Positions 49,560 through 60,148 of a stretch of DNA of 64,000 nucleotides are shown here, piece by piece. Source of the DNA: Allium sativum (taxonomy: Eukaryota; Streptophyta; Magnoliopsida; Asparagales; Amaryllidaceae). Under the pieces are notes generated by a model, which had not been told where the DNA came from, did no database searches, and worked only from the letters and a program-made list of their open reading frames with translations. The stretch spans positions 35,267,159-35,331,158 of the forward strand of contig CM060909.1 of NCBI GenBank assembly GCA_030737875.1, read 5' to 3'. The position numbers and the translations under genes are program-made. Within the stretch, counting starts at the first letter, position 1. The number at the start of each line of letters is the position of its first letter.

Positions 49560-49784
49560 ACATATTCTTGAAAAGGAAAGGATATGAAATGCGGATCTTG
49601 TCTTCAGCCTCCCAAGTAGCGTCCTCACGACCCTTTCCCCATTGTACTCTTACTAGCTTCACTTCTTTGTTGCACAATTTCTTAACCTCCGATCCAAGTA
49701 TGCAAGTCGGAACTCGTCCTATCATTGCTTCCTTCTCTACTTTCATTTCCTCTCGCAAGTTTGGCTCCACTACCTCGAACTCTA
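49560..49784 (-). pseudogene. chromodomain-like C-terminus of pol
   Basis: Minus-strand frame with EVVEPN..., KVEKEA and KEVKLVRVQWGKGREDATWE, ending near YPFLF, closely parallel to 58840-59055. Joined upstream, near 49785, to the integrase zinc-finger piece: the integrase core was removed by deletion. Confidence 0.8.
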
Positions 49785-49880
49785 TACATTTTATCGCTGC
49801 TTGGATAAATAGTCATCTTAGAATGATGGGCTTCCTCAAGAACTGTCTTCAATAGGTTTACCATCCCAATATGATTCACC
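49785..49880 (-). pseudogene. integrase zinc-finger fragment
   Basis: Minus-strand segment LEEAHHSKMTIYP, equivalent to residues 43-55 of the integrase ORF at 57667. Both flanks are deletion junctions. Confidence 0.8.
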
Positions 49881-49965
49881 TATCAAACCTCTTCTCAAGT
49901 AGCTCCCCTACTTGCTTATCAAGTTCCCTCTTTTCTTTTAGGAGTCACATCACAAATCATCGATA
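49880..49965 (-). pseudogene. RT N-terminal fragment
   Basis: Minus-strand segment recalling the start of RT (KQVGELLEKRF versus [11 protein letters not shown] in the coding element). The catalytic part of RT is missing. Confidence 0.55.
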
Positions 49966-49999
49966 GATATATCAAGAGGTTCTAGGAGACTAAGCATGA

Positions 50000-50335
50000 C
50001 AGACCCTTTTGGGGTCATAAGAAATCCTGAGAGTCTTTCGATGGCAAGTCAGAAGTCTAATGACCCTCCTCTCATAATCTAGAATGGCTCCATATATGGT
50101 TAACCCATCCATCCTAGAATCAAACCGTAACTTATGAAATCAAGAATATATGCATCGCAATCAAACTCGACACCTAACACAGAGATTCTCAAACACCGAC
50201 AAATCATCGATAAATGAGTCGTACCTCCAATGGGTTTGAGACACTAACGGGATCCAAAACCATACTAGTATCTCGGTGCAGAGACTCAACTAAAAGATTA
50301 TATATAAAAGAATGTGAAGCGCCAGGAAAAGAATC
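50000..50335 (-). pseudogene. protease (AP) remnant
   Basis: The minus-strand sequence follows the later half of the protease of the coding element (segments equivalent to [10 protein letters not shown] and YGAILD), with stops and frameshifts. Confidence 0.6.
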
Positions 50336-50439
50336 CTAATAGGATGATCAGAAATAGAAATCAATCCTTCGATGGAAACTTTCCTACCCCTATCCTGTCC
50401 ACCAGATATGAGAAAATTAGCTAGCCCCCAGAAGTTCCT

Positions 50440-50840
50440 GCCCTCTGGCCTTGTCTTTGTCTCTTCGAGCACTCCTTAATGAGGTGTCATGCTTTACCAT
50501 AGTGGTAACAAATGCCTTTTCTCTTTCTGCAATCCTTTTCCAGATGACCCACCGTTCCGAAATTATGGTATTTCCTCTTTCCTTCTTTGTGCTGTGCTCC
50601 TTAGCCCCAACTCCCTTATTCTCCTTTTTTCCACATATTAACTAGTCTCTTGAAAGTTGCCTCCATCGCACGGAAATCCTTACGAGGCTTGAGAGAAAAC
50701 AAGCCGCAGGTGAAACCACTGCGGCTAAAGATGTAGGTTGGGCACTTCTTTGCCCTTTAACATGAATCGTAGTTTTACATGCCTACGGAACCATGCCAAA
50801 ATAGGGATACCCTTTCGTGGAGAAATGGTTCCCCGAACAA
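50440..50840 (-). pseudogene. gag remnant
   Basis: N-terminal piece with AWFRR (~50790), then a jump to decayed CCHC knuckles (50440-50620): one has its second Cys changed to Tyr plus a TGA, the other has lost its first cysteines. The capsid region between them is deleted. Confidence 0.6.
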
Positions 50841-50992
50841 AAAGGAAAAGGAATCAATCGGAGAATCGAGAGATATTTATGGCTTTGGGAAATATGCTTT
50901 TCAAAAACAGACTTTTTATTTTAAAATACTTTGTTTTTGAGACCTTTTTGAAAACCATTTTCAAAATACTTTATCCGATCTTATAACCATAT

Positions 50993-51004
50993 GCTCTGAT
51001 ACCA
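50993..51004 (-). other. primer-binding site, initiator Met tRNA
   Basis: Element sense TGGTATCAGAGC, 2 nt inside the 5' LTR that begins (in + coordinates) at 51007. Confidence 0.93.
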
Positions 51005-51006
51005 AA

Positions 51007-51682
51007 TGTGACATCCCACGTCCGTTAGTGTCACTCACTAAGGGAATGCATTAAATTTCGTGAAGTGTTATAGGTAAATAAGAATATAATAGCACAAGAC
51101 AGACATGTAAAATAGTAGCAGAATTAAAAACTTTATTTAAATCAAAACATCATGGTCCCAAATACTAAGTTTACATCATAAGCAACTAATTACATTAAGA
51201 ATCTGTCTTGCCAAAAATATCAGAGTACAAAACCATATTTCCCTATGAAGCCATAAGAGAGTTGACCAGAAGTCAAATCGATACATCTATATCCAAAATC
51301 CAAGCTAAGATGAAAGAATCCAAATCAACTCTAAGCACTTCCACCCTGAGAACCTTGAGGGGGGTAACGGAAGAGAAAGAAGTGGAAACAAAAAGGGTCA
51401 GACATAAAGTCTGACGAGTCCAATTACTTTTAAATACAAACAAATAAAACTATCATGGCAGGTATTTATAAAACTGGAAGAACAAGATAACAGTACCAAT
51501 AACAAGTGTGAACTAAGCAAGATAAGATGAACATATATTGCGCTTCTTAAATACATTTCTCTGCACCGCGCAGATACTAGTATATCAGAAGTAGAATGAT
51601 CCCTACTAATACCGTTCCATTACATTTACTTGAGTATTAGGTTACTTGGGTTAATAGCACTCAAGACTTATATGTGCATCGT
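51007..51682 (-). mobile_element. 5' LTR, inner segment before the nested insertion
   Basis: Aligns with 44736-45411. It is interrupted at 51682/62474 by the ATCGT target duplication of the nested element and resumes at 62479. Contains the hairpin CAGAC-ATAAA-GTCTG at 51399-51413. Confidence 0.92.
51678..51682. repeat. target site duplication ATCGT (partner 62474-62478)
   Basis: A perfect 5-bp duplication. The uninterrupted equivalent in the other LTR reads ATAGT followed by ACCCATTTAC (45407-45420), confirming the insertion point. Confidence 0.95.
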
Positions 51683-51947
51683 TGTAACAACCCATATTTT
51701 GAATAACAAGTTATAACATAAATCAAGGCAGAATTAAATAATGAAATCTGAATCAGGGGAAACGGGCTGTGCCATTGCGTTCGTCTCGAAAAAATACGCG
51801 AAATAGAGTCCGAGTTTTCGAAAATCGGAGTACGTATGACCAAGTTATGGCCCGTCGAAGTTTTCAGAAAATTTCAAATTCAAATTTTAAATCAGAAATT
51901 CAAATTCAGCTGGGCCAGGCAGGCGGGAAAAATTCCCGCTACCCCAA

Positions 51948-52021
51948 GTCGACTGGGGAGTCAACTTGGGAGTCGACACACCCCAGGCTGTGTCGACTGG
52001 GCAGTCGACACCCCTGTCGAC
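51948..52021. repeat. GTCGAC hexamer island
   Basis: GTCGAC at 51948, 51972, 51992, 52004 and 52016, plus one mutated GTCAAC (51960) that is still GTCGAC in the 3' LTR. Similar islands at equivalent places in the other two chromovirus families have different intervening sequence. Confidence 0.85.
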
Positions 52022-52152
52022 TTGGGTGGTCGGCCAGTCTGGCCTGGGTGCACCTGACTTATTTCTCAAGACATGTTTGGAGGCTAGTGACGTGAATTGA
52101 TGGCCCAGATCTGAATTAGGGTTAATCCTATGGTCCAAACTAACCTAATCTT

Positions 52153-52162
52153 CTAAAAAAGG
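52153..52162 (+). promoter_or_regulatory. mutated TATA box of the 5' LTR
   Basis: CTAAAAAAGG, where the 3' LTR has CTATAAAAGG. The change destroys the TATA core, so transcription from this LTR is probably weakened. Confidence 0.55.
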
Positions 52163-53095
52163 ACCCTAATACCTAGCCTAAATCATCATAAATCAATCCT
52201 ACAACTAAACTATGCCAAAATGTTTAATCATGGCCTCCACCCTCTTGTCATAGCTTCCATCTTCATTCATATGAGAGTTCCTAAGCTTGTTTGAGAGCTC
52301 CAAAGCTGATTCAAGGCCAAAGTTCAATCTTTCTTCATTAAAACAAGGATCTTTCTTCATATAATCAAAGGAACTTCTTGGAGCTTGTATTCATTTGGGG
52401 TTTTTTAGAGTTGCTTGTGGCTTCGTCTCAATCTTATTTATATTTTATAAGTCTTCATAGCATTGTAAGCCCTATACTACTCTTAGATTCTAACTATGAA
52501 GTTAAATATGACATGTTGCAAGTTTGGGTTTGGGCATAAGTATGATATGTGCTTTGATTCTATCATGTTATGCATAGGTTTATTCTATGCATGTTTGTAA
52601 AGCTATCACCTTGACCTTGTGGGTTAAAAGCTATAAGCTTTATGTTGAAATGTTGCATTATGCAACATGAGAACTCTCATAACCTTTATGATAACTTGCA
52701 TATAATGTTATATGCGAACTTCTAGTCATCATTCTATGTCATCTAGGACCATGTATCACCTATTCGCTAAGTTTGAATGTTATGCATGTTTTGAGGCTTA
52801 TGATGTAACATGCAAGTTTAAATGAACATATTTATGCCTCATATGCCACCATGTCTAACTTGTGGCCAACCTTATTACCTTATGCCCTTTTTGTCATGCT
52901 TTTTCCAAGTTCCCTCTTTTGATCTATGTTATGTTATGCGAAACGTACATGCGATGGGAATGCGTTGGGTTTGGGTAATATTAATGACATGAAAACATGG
53001 TTTTAAAATATGACATGAACATTGACTTGTGATTATGTTTGTAAACATAAGGATGGACATGACACTTAGAAAATATGAGTGTGGCCAACTCGAGG

Positions 53096-53274
53096 TTGGG
53101 TTGAGTTTGTAGCATAAATCTACCCGGAACCGACCGGCTTAACTAGTGGCTACAAACAATAGGACCCAATGTGAGTAGTTGGTCATGTTGTGCTTAAACC
53201 CGAGGTTAGACTAGGTTGTGGTGTAAAGCTACTCGGACCCGCCCGGCTTAACTAGTAACCACAACAAGCTCTAA
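53096..53274 (+). other. twin covarying hairpins (5' LTR)
   Basis: Hairpin 1: TTGGGTT (53096-53102) with GACCCAA (53163-53169), and GTTTGTAGC (53105-53113) with GCTACAAAC (53149-53157). Hairpin 2: TTAGA (53206-53210) with TCTAA (53270-53274), and GTTGTGGT (53215-53222) with ACCACAAC (53258-53265). The loops share CTAC.CGGA.CCG.CCGGC. Confidence 0.85.
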
Positions 53275-54067
53275 TGTGAGGGGTTAAGGTGCATTAAATT
53301 AATTAATGCCACATGATAGGGTTAAGTCATGGACCACATAACACTTAACCAACATGAACACGATGGGTTGATAGGGTTAAGTCATGAACCTTGGGTACAC
53401 TTAACCAACTTGATGCTTGATTGGATCGGGTTAACCACATTTAACCCGTTAGGAAACCCTAGTTACGAGGTCCTCTTCACCAGTAACCCTCTTGATTGTA
53501 TCATGATACCCTAGGGACTAGGCTAGGGTGGGGCACGATTACTGGGCTGACATGTAAGCGACTAAAACGACGGCTGAGTAGGTGCGCCGGTGTAGGTTCA
53601 GGCGGACTATGGTCATGCACATAGTCTGGAGTTGAAAAAGCAGACACGGGCACCCGTAGGTTTAGGCTGTGCACGCTTGATTTGTGTCCGGGGTTGGCAC
53701 CCTAGGGCTTGATACACCCTAGGGTGGACCTAGCATAGTTTGACTACACTTCGTGATTGGGCCGTATGACACCGACACTTGACGAGTTAGGCTTTTAGGG
53801 AGCCGATCGATTAGACCGTGTTGTTGGACCTTGATCTAGGTCATCTCGAGATATTAGGCCAAGATTGGGCCAAGGGATCATTTCTTGTTTATACTTGACA
53901 TGGATTACTAGTACACACTTGGTGCAACTTAACCTTGTATATGCGATGCCACACTTGATCTATCTTGTTAACTTTTCACCATGCCGGTTATCACCCTATG
54001 TCTCATCTCTGTTTTACATGTTCAGTTAACTTTATTAGTTTTTATACTAATAGTAGATAGGACTTAC

Positions 54068-54082
54068 CAGTCTTTTTGACTG
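54068..54082 (+). promoter_or_regulatory. CAGTC/GACTG hairpin with following pyrimidine tract
   Basis: CAGTC, loop TTTTT, GACTG, then ACCC and a T/C-rich tract ending CCCCTCAG, which could act as a splice acceptor or 3'-end signal. The same arrangement is at 62054-62068. Confidence 0.6.
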
Positions 54083-54491
54083 ACCCGTTTTCGTTTGCCT
54101 CTTTTCTTCCGTTCCCCCCCCCCTCAGATTTACAGGGTGGGAACACTGGTACCTAGCTTGGATCTTTAGCTACTTTTCTGGATAGCTCATGTACGGTTTG
54201 GACTTGAGCATGCTATGGCTTTATTCTACCTTGGGGATAGTTACTTTATGATTTTCTTTCCAGTTTTCAGTTGATGTTTCTAGACTATGTTTTGTGGAAA
54301 ATAATGACCAAGTACTTTGATGTAACTTGACTATGGTTTTGAAATGTTAGTTTTATCCGCTGCTTTATTTACTCTGTTTTTACTCATATGTTCTGTCTTG
54401 TGATATCTGCATGCATGTTTACCTCGTTTAACGCCCCTCCAAAGCCAGTGCACTTGCAAGAGTGGCATTGGCAGAGGTGGGGTGTTACATT

Positions 54492-54503
54492 TGGTATCAG
54501 AGC
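54492..54503 (+). other. primer-binding site, initiator Met tRNA
   Basis: TGGTATCAGAGC, two nucleotides (TT) after the LTR end. Confidence 0.96.
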
Positions 54504-54680
54504 ATAAGGTTTACAAGATTTGAGCAAAAGGTTTTTAAAACTTACCTTTTGAAAAACTATTTTCAAAACCAATTGAGTATTTTCCAAGAAAAGTCTAGTT
54601 ATTTTAAAAGGCTATTCCCCAAAAGCCATTAGCACTATCCTTCGTTTCCTCGTTCTGAATCTATCTTTTTCTTTTTCAGC

Positions 54681-54788
54681 ATGGCCGATCTTAACCTTCC
54701 CGAGGGAGTAACCATTCCCGGATGGTTCCGGAGGTACTTGGAAGCTAGGGCCAACGATGCGGGCCCAGCAAACCCCCACCGTAACTGA
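54681..54788 (+). pseudogene. original gag N-terminus, frameshifted
   Basis: ATG at 54681 opens a 35-codon frame with NLPEG and PGWFRR, the same N-terminus as the gag at 37509. It ends at TGA 54786-54788. The downstream gag frame is offset by one base, so an indel lies at about 54770-54785, probably in the AAACCCCCACC stretch. The gag copy at 37509 reads through the equivalent point in one frame, which shows that 54681 is the ancestral start. Confidence 0.75.
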
Positions 54789-57639
54789 GGTTCCCCCTCC
54801 TCCTCCTCCTCCTCCTCAGCATCCACAAGCAGATTTCGCAAAGGTTTGCAAAGACTTTAAGGCAATGGGTGGCAAGAATTTTGTTGGGATGGAGACTTTT
54901 GTGGAGGCAAGAAATTGGTTGAAAGAAACTGAAGATCTCTTCGCTATCTTTGATGTGGAAGACCATAGAAAGGTTTTATTGGCAGCATGGCTATTAAAAG
55001 AAGAAGCTGCTTATTGGTGGGAGGTCACCAATGCTACTAGGCCTATAGAGACATGGGCCGACTTTAGGACGAGGTTTGGGCTTAAGTTTCTATCATCAGC
55101 TGAGGCGAATCTGCAATTGGAGAAGTTTATATCTTTGAAGCAAGGGGACATGACAGTGAGGGAGTATGTGAATAAGTTTAACCAGCTTGCTCAATTCGGT
55201 TTGGACATGGTTAATACTCCCCAGAAGAAGGCTTTACGCTTTGCACGAGGGTTGAATGAGCCATTACAAGGTTTAGCCCTATCTCATATACCCATGGGGG
55301 CCACTTTTGAAGGCCTAGTGGACATGGCATTGCTTCAAGGAGACGATAAGAATGGCAAGAAAGAAGTCAAGCCTAATGAGACTCAAACCAAGAAGACGGA
55401 CTCCAAGTGGGGAGGAAATTACAGCAATCAGAACAACAAGAACAACAAGAACAACAAGGGCAATAAGGCCAACAACAACAAGGCAAAGGACCCAAGAAAA
55501 TGCAACTTCTGTTGGATTGTTGGGCACATAGCCGAAGATTGCAGGAAGAAGAAGAGGAAGTTGGGCGAATGCTTTCACTGTGGAGAGCCTGGACACCTAA
55601 GCAAGGATTGCCCCAAGAAGCAAGGACAAGGGCAAGGGCAGACTCAGCGTGCAGGACCTTCTGGAGGGCAAGTGCATGCTCTCAACACTGCTCCAGTTCA
55701 GGACCGAGGTAGTATTTCTGTAGAAAGTCTTGTTTATATTTCTGATTATCATGTTCGCACCTTATTTGATTCTGGCGCATCGCATAGTTTTATTTCTTCT
55801 GATCTTGTTGAAAGTTTGCACCTAAGTACTAGTCTAGTTGAGGATCTTGTTAGTGTTTCAAATCCAATTGGGGGTTCCGCCCATCTATCTATGATTTGTG
55901 TGGATTTGAAGATTTCTATCTTGACCGTAGAATTCACGTGTAATGCTTATGTTCTCGGATTCACGGGATACGGGTTGATCTTGGGCATGGATTGGTTGTC
56001 CAGTTATGGAGCCATTCTCGATTGTGAGCATAGGATAGTGAGGCTCATGACTCACCTCGGTAATACCCTAAAGATTTCTTGTAACCCAAGAGATCCTGTC
56101 ATGTTATGTTATCTTGAATCTCTTGACTCGTCCATTGATGATCTGCAATCTGTAAGGGTGGTCCGAGACTATCCTGATGTCTTTGAAGAAGTTAAGGGGT
56201 TACCCCCTAAACGAGAGATAGATTTCCGCATTTATCTTGTTGATAATGCCAAGCTAGTTTCATTGCCCGTTAGGCATATGGCCCCACGGGAAAGAAGAGA
56301 GCTCAGTAAGCAAATCAAGGAGTTGCTTGAGAAGAATTTTATTAGGCGAAGCATTTCTGAATGGGGTGCTCCTGTGGTATTCGCTACTAAGGCGGATGGT
56401 TCGCTTCGTCTATGTGTTGATTATCGAGAGTTGAACAAGCTGACAAAGAAGAATAGGCACCCGTTACCGAGGATTGATGACCTCTTTGACCAGCTTGTTG
56501 GTGCTTCTGTTTTCTCTCAGCTCGATCTAGCCACCGGATTCCATCAGCTTAGAGTGGCTGAGGATAGTATTGATAAGACTGCGTTTAGGACTCCAGATGG
56601 ATTCTTTGAATGGCTTGTCATGCCATTCGGTTTGACTAATGCACCCGCCTACTTCGTAGATTTGATGAGTAGGGTGTTCAGGGAGTTCCTTAACAAGTTC
56701 GTGGTTGTCTTCGTGGATGATATTCTGATCTTCTCAAAGGATGAGGAAGAACATGCTAGACACCTCAAGGAAGTGATGGATACGCTTAGAGCCCATCAGT
56801 TGAAAGCCAAGTTCTCCAAATGCCATTTTTGGAGAAGGGAAGTTCGGTTTCTTGGACATATAGTCTCTAAGCAAGGCATAGCTGTGGATCCCGCGAAAGT
56901 GGTTGCAGTTCAAGACTGGAAGACTCCTAGGAATGCAACCGAAGTAAGAAGCTTTCTCGGTCTGGCGGGCTACTATAGGAAGTTCATCAGGGACTTCGCT
57001 AAGATTTCGGCCCCTCTTACTAAGTTGACGAAGAAGAACTTAGTTTTTGCATGGGACTTAGAGTGTGAGCTTGCTTTTCAAAGGCTCAAGAGGGCCCTTA
57101 CTACAGCTCCAGTTTTGGCATTACCTGATGGCGGTAAGATGTTTACCGTGTACACCGATGCATGTGGCACGGGGTTAGGTGTTGTTCTGATGCAAGAGGG
57201 AAGAGTGATATGTTATGGGGGTAGGCAACTTAAAGTTCATGAGAAGAACTATCCCACTCATGATTTGGAGTTGGCAGCGATTATCTTTGCACTCAAATCC
57301 TGGCGCCACTATCTCCTAGGCGAAAGGTTTGAGTTGTATACTGATCACAAGTCGCTCAAATACCTCTTCTCGCAGAAAGATCTGAATCTAAGGCAGCAAA
57401 GATGGATGGAATTCTTGGCATCTTATGACTTCGAGATAGCTTATACGCCTGGCAAGGGTAATGTTGTGGCTGATGCATTAAGCAGAAGCAGGTTGACTTT
57501 GAGTCCCTTGTTTGTTGAGATGAGGAGCCTAGAGTTCTTGGCAACCTTTGATTTCACAACAGCTGTTGAGTCGATGACTGGTTCGTTAGCATCTCTTGAG
57601 CTTAGACCTATACTTCTTGATCAAATAGGGACTTCGTAG
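54757..57639 (+). CDS. gag-pol: gag-protease-RT-RNase H polyprotein, ended by a TAG
   Basis: 960 codons. Residues 1-~235 are gag (capsid-like, with a polyproline N-terminus and an Asn/Lys-rich linker). Two CCHC knuckles lie at 249-262 and 272-285 and bind the RNA genome. The aspartic protease has DSGAS at 338. RT spans about 500-750 with FVDD (Asp 654 and 655) as the catalytic site. RNase H shows Asp 801, Glu 838, Asp 863 and Asp 906 as probable metal ligands. All catalytic residues I can check are present. The ATG at 54757 is a secondary start caused by the upstream frameshift. The TAG at 57637-57639 lies in frame between RNase H and integrase; a CAG-to-TAG change would explain it. No separate gag stop: a single gag-pol frame, as usual for Tekay/Del. 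Confidence 0.95.
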   Translation: MRAQQTPTVTEVPPPPPPPPQHPQADFAKVCKDFKAMGGKNFVGMETFVEARNWLKETEDLFAIFDVEDHRKVLLAAWLLKEEAAYWWEVTNATRPIETWADFRTRFGLKFLSSAEANLQLEKFISLKQGDMTVREYVNKFNQLAQFGLDMVNTPQKKALRFARGLNEPLQGLALSHIPMGATFEGLVDMALLQGDDKNGKKEVKPNETQTKKTDSKWGGNYSNQNNKNNKNNKGNKANNNKAKDPRKCNFCWIVGHIAEDCRKKKRKLGECFHCGEPGHLSKDCPKKQGQGQGQTQRAGPSGGQVHALNTAPVQDRGSISVESLVYISDYHVRTLFDSGASHSFISSDLVESLHLSTSLVEDLVSVSNPIGGSAHLSMICVDLKISILTVEFTCNAYVLGFTGYGLILGMDWLSSYGAILDCEHRIVRLMTHLGNTLKISCNPRDPVMLCYLESLDSSIDDLQSVRVVRDYPDVFEEVKGLPPKREIDFRIYLVDNAKLVSLPVRHMAPRERRELSKQIKELLEKNFIRRSISEWGAPVVFATKADGSLRLCVDYRELNKLTKKNRHPLPRIDDLFDQLVGASVFSQLDLATGFHQLRVAEDSIDKTAFRTPDGFFEWLVMPFGLTNAPAYFVDLMSRVFREFLNKFVVVFVDDILIFSKDEEEHARHLKEVMDTLRAHQLKAKFSKCHFWRREVRFLGHIVSKQGIAVDPAKVVAVQDWKTPRNATEVRSFLGLAGYYRKFIRDFAKISAPLTKLTKKNLVFAWDLECELAFQRLKRALTTAPVLALPDGGKMFTVYTDACGTGLGVVLMQEGRVICYGGRQLKVHEKNYPTHDLELAAIIFALKSWRHYLLGERFELYTDHKSLKYLFSQKDLNLRQQRWMEFLASYDFEIAYTPGKGNVVADALSRSRLTLSPLFVEMRSLEFLATFDFTTAVESMTGSLASLELRPILLDQIGTS

Positions 57640-57666
57640 AAGAAAGATCCGCAGATAGTCGAGATC

Positions 57667-58587
57667 ATGGACAAGTTGATTCGTGGTGAGACGTCTAGTC
57701 ACCTTGCTAGATATACTATTGATGACAAGGGTTGGCTAAGGTGTGATGGAAGGCTATGCGTTCCACAAGTAGGAGACTTGGTGCATAAAGTTCTCGAAGA
57801 AGCGCATCACTCGAAGATGACTATACATCCTGGAGGAGATAAGATGTATAGGGACATGAAGCGCATTTTCTTTTGGGCTGGAATGAAGAAAGATGTGGCA
57901 GAGTATGTTTCAAAGTGCATGGTGTGCCAACAAGTGAAAGCCGAGTCGAAGAAACCCGGAGGGCTATTACATCCATTGGAGGTCCCGCAATGGAAGTGGG
58001 AAAGTATTTCTATGGATTTTGTGGATGGATTGCCTAGGTCAAGAAAAGGGAATACGAGCATATGGGTCATAGTTGACAGACTTATGAAGAGTGCTCATTT
58101 CATTCCAGTGAAGAGCAAGAGGACCGCATCATGGCTAGCATCTATTTATCTTCGAGAGATAGTGCGGTTGCATGGAGTTCCCTCTAGCATAGTTAGCGAT
58201 CGTGACCCAATCTTCACCAGCCAGTTCTGGAATAGTTTGCAAGAGGCAATGGGTACGCGATTGAATCTAAGTACATCCTATCACCCTCAGACGGATGGCC
58301 AAACCGAAAGGGTGAATAGAGTGCTAGAAGATCTCTTGAGGCTTTGTGTTCTTGACTTTGGTGGTACTTGGGAAGACCACCTCCCTCTTGTAGAGTTTGC
58401 TTATAATAATAGCTATCAAGCTAGCATAGGGATGGCACCATTTGAAGCTTTGTATGGGAGGCCGTGTAGGTCACCATCTTGTTGGTGGGAGACAACGGAT
58501 AGGCTTATACTTGGGCCCGATATGATACGGGACACATCCGAGAAAGTTGAATTGGTGAGAAGACGGATGAAAGCGGCCCAAGACTGA
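57667..58587 (+). CDS. pol: integrase (zinc finger and DD35E core), ended by a TGA
   Basis: 306 codons in the same frame as the preceding ORF, after the TAG. The zinc finger is HX5HX29CX2C (His 48, His 54, Cys 84, Cys 87). The catalytic core has Asp 117, Asp 178 and Glu 214 with 35 residues between the last two. The sequence around the Glu (HPQTDGQTER) is typical of Ty3/gypsy integrases, which insert the cDNA into host chromatin. The in-frame TGA at 58585-58587 follows KAAQD at the point where chromovirus proteins usually have an Arg; a CGA-to-TGA change fits. The ATG chosen here is only the first Met after the TAG, not a real start. Confidence 0.95.
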   Translation: MDKLIRGETSSHLARYTIDDKGWLRCDGRLCVPQVGDLVHKVLEEAHHSKMTIHPGGDKMYRDMKRIFFWAGMKKDVAEYVSKCMVCQQVKAESKKPGGLLHPLEVPQWKWESISMDFVDGLPRSRKGNTSIWVIVDRLMKSAHFIPVKSKRTASWLASIYLREIVRLHGVPSSIVSDRDPIFTSQFWNSLQEAMGTRLNLSTSYHPQTDGQTERVNRVLEDLLRLCVLDFGGTWEDHLPLVEFAYNNSYQASIGMAPFEALYGRPCRSPSCWWETTDRLILGPDMIRDTSEKVELVRRRMKAAQD

Positions 58588-58641
58588 CAGAAATCCTATG
58601 CTGACAAGCGAAGGACAGATTTAGAATTCGAAGTTGGGGAT

Positions 58642-59055
58642 ATGGTTTTCGTGAAGGTTTCTCCTTTGTGTAATGTGGTACGTTTTGGAGCAGTTGGGAA
58701 GCTGGCACCAAGGTTCGTAGGACCCTTCACTATCATAGAGAGGATTGGAAAGATGGCTTATAAGGTGGAATTTCCCGAGAAGCTAGTCGGAGTGCATAAT
58801 GTCTTTCATGTCTCGCATCTCCGAAAGTGCCTACATGAGTCCGCTGAGGTGGTTGAACCAAGCATTCTTGAAGACGTGAAGGTAGAGAAAGAGGCAACCT
58901 TGAGGAGAGCTCCGATTCGTATCTTGGGAACAGAGATCAAGAAGCTAAGAAATCGAGAAGTCAAATTGGTGAAAGTTCAGTGGAGTGAAGCCGAAGAGGA
59001 TGCAACTTGGGAAACCGAGGAGAAGATGCGTGGGCTTTACCCATTTATTTTTTAG
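58642..59055 (+). CDS. pol: integrase C-terminus with chromodomain-like tail
   Basis: 137 codons, same frame again, after the TGA. First the GPY/F-type module (GAVGKLAPRFVGPF, residues ~13-26), then FHVSHLRKCLH, and a C-terminal segment with KLVKVQWSEAEEDATWE ending YPFIF and TAG. The last ~55 residues resemble the chromodomain of Tekay/Del elements, thought to steer integration to heterochromatin through histone marks. This fits the nested landscape. The Met at 58642 is internal to the ancestral polyprotein. Confidence 0.92.
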   Translation: MVFVKVSPLCNVVRFGAVGKLAPRFVGPFTIIERIGKMAYKVEFPEKLVGVHNVFHVSHLRKCLHESAEVVEPSILEDVKVEKEATLRRAPIRILGTEIKKLRNREVKLVKVQWSEAEEDATWETEEKMRGLYPFIF

Positions 59056-59657
59056 GGTACATTCTCGATCTCTTTTCCTTTTTAACATATCTTCCTTTTT
59101 GCTATCCATGTTTATCCTATTTATCTTGTTATCTCGTTAGCCTTGTCATGAGAACCTTAGTTAGAAACCCTTTGGATGAAACATGTATTTGAAACATGTT
59201 ATGCTTGATGTTTGCAAGTGGTTGCAAGTGTTTGCAAGTGGATACTCGTGGATGCATGATACACATTAGGCACTAAGATCGGCTCACACATTTTCATATT
59301 GCATATGCATGAGTGCTTATACTTATTCATGGATGAAACTTGTTATGTTATCACGTGGATGTTGCATATGGATGAATGTTTTGTGCACTCATGTAGAGAT
59401 TATAAATTATGTTAGGATTTTGCATACATATGGACTCATTTCACTAACATACTTTGCATTAAGGAGGTTTACTGAATCAGTAACCGCCTGATTTTCGCAT
59501 TAGATAAGTACATATACACACACCTTGGCGTATAATCATACAGCATTTAGAATTTGTTAAGGATATTGACTGCACGTGGATGATGTTTTGAGTAGATGGA
59601 TGATGGATGGTAGGATACGTTCTTCCTAACTTAGAGATTTCGGGGACGAAATCCTTT
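59056..59657 (+). other. 3' untranslated interior of the chromovirus
   Basis: Non-coding. Contains GCAAGTGGTTGCAAGTGTTTGC-type short repeats (59210-59240), multiple ATGGATG motifs, the GAATCAGTAACCGCCTGAT segment (59472-59490) shared with the other two families, and TTTCGGGGACGAAA (59638-59651) before the PPT. Confidence 0.7.
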
Positions 59658-59670
59658 AAGGTGGGGAGGA
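59658..59670 (+). other. polypurine tract
   Basis: AAGGTGGGGAGGA abuts the 3' LTR start at 59671. Confidence 0.93.
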
Positions 59671-60140
59671 TGTAACAACCCATATTTTGAATAACAAGTT
59701 ATAACATAAATCAAGGCAGAATTAAATAATGAAATCTGAATCAGGGGAATGGGCTGTGCCATTGCGTTCGTCTCGGAAAAATACGCGAAATAGAGTCCGA
59801 GTTTTCGAAAATCGGAGTCCGTATGACCAAGTTATGGCCCGTCGAAGTTTTCAGAAAATTTCAAATTCAAATTTTAAATCAGAAATTCAAATTCAGCTGG
59901 GCCAGGCAGGCGAGAAAAATTCCCGCCACCCCAAGTCGACTGGGGAGTCGACTTGGGAGTCGACACACCCCAGGCTGTGTCGACTGCCTAGTCGACACCC
60001 CTGTCGACTTGGGTGGTCGGCCAGTCTGGCCTGGGTGCACCTGACTTGTTTCTCAAGACATGTTTGGAGGCTAGTGACGTGAATTGATGGCCCAGATCTG
60101 AATTAGGGTTAATCCTATGGTCTAAACTAACCTAATCTTC

Positions 60141-60148
60141 TATAAAAG
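60141..60148 (+). promoter_or_regulatory. TATA box of the 3' LTR
   Basis: CTATAAAAGGACC, a strong plant TATA context. It could drive read-out transcription into the flanking LTR. Confidence 0.6.

Larger units (their letters stand above)
51683..54489 (+). mobile_element. 5' LTR (2807 bp)
   Basis: Contains, in order, the hairpin GCGGGAA-AAA-TTCCCGC (51923-51939), five GTCGAC hexamers (51948-52021), the twin hairpins (53096-53274), the CAGTC/GACTG hairpin (54068-54082), a C8-rich pyrimidine tract ending in CTCAG, and a TTATCCGCTGC box near 54353. Confidence 0.95.

Noticed and set aside
54757..54759. ATG at 54757 as the true gag start
   Set aside because: The gag copy at 37509 shows the ancestral start corresponds to 54681; 54757 is an internal out-of-register ATG exposed by a frameshift.
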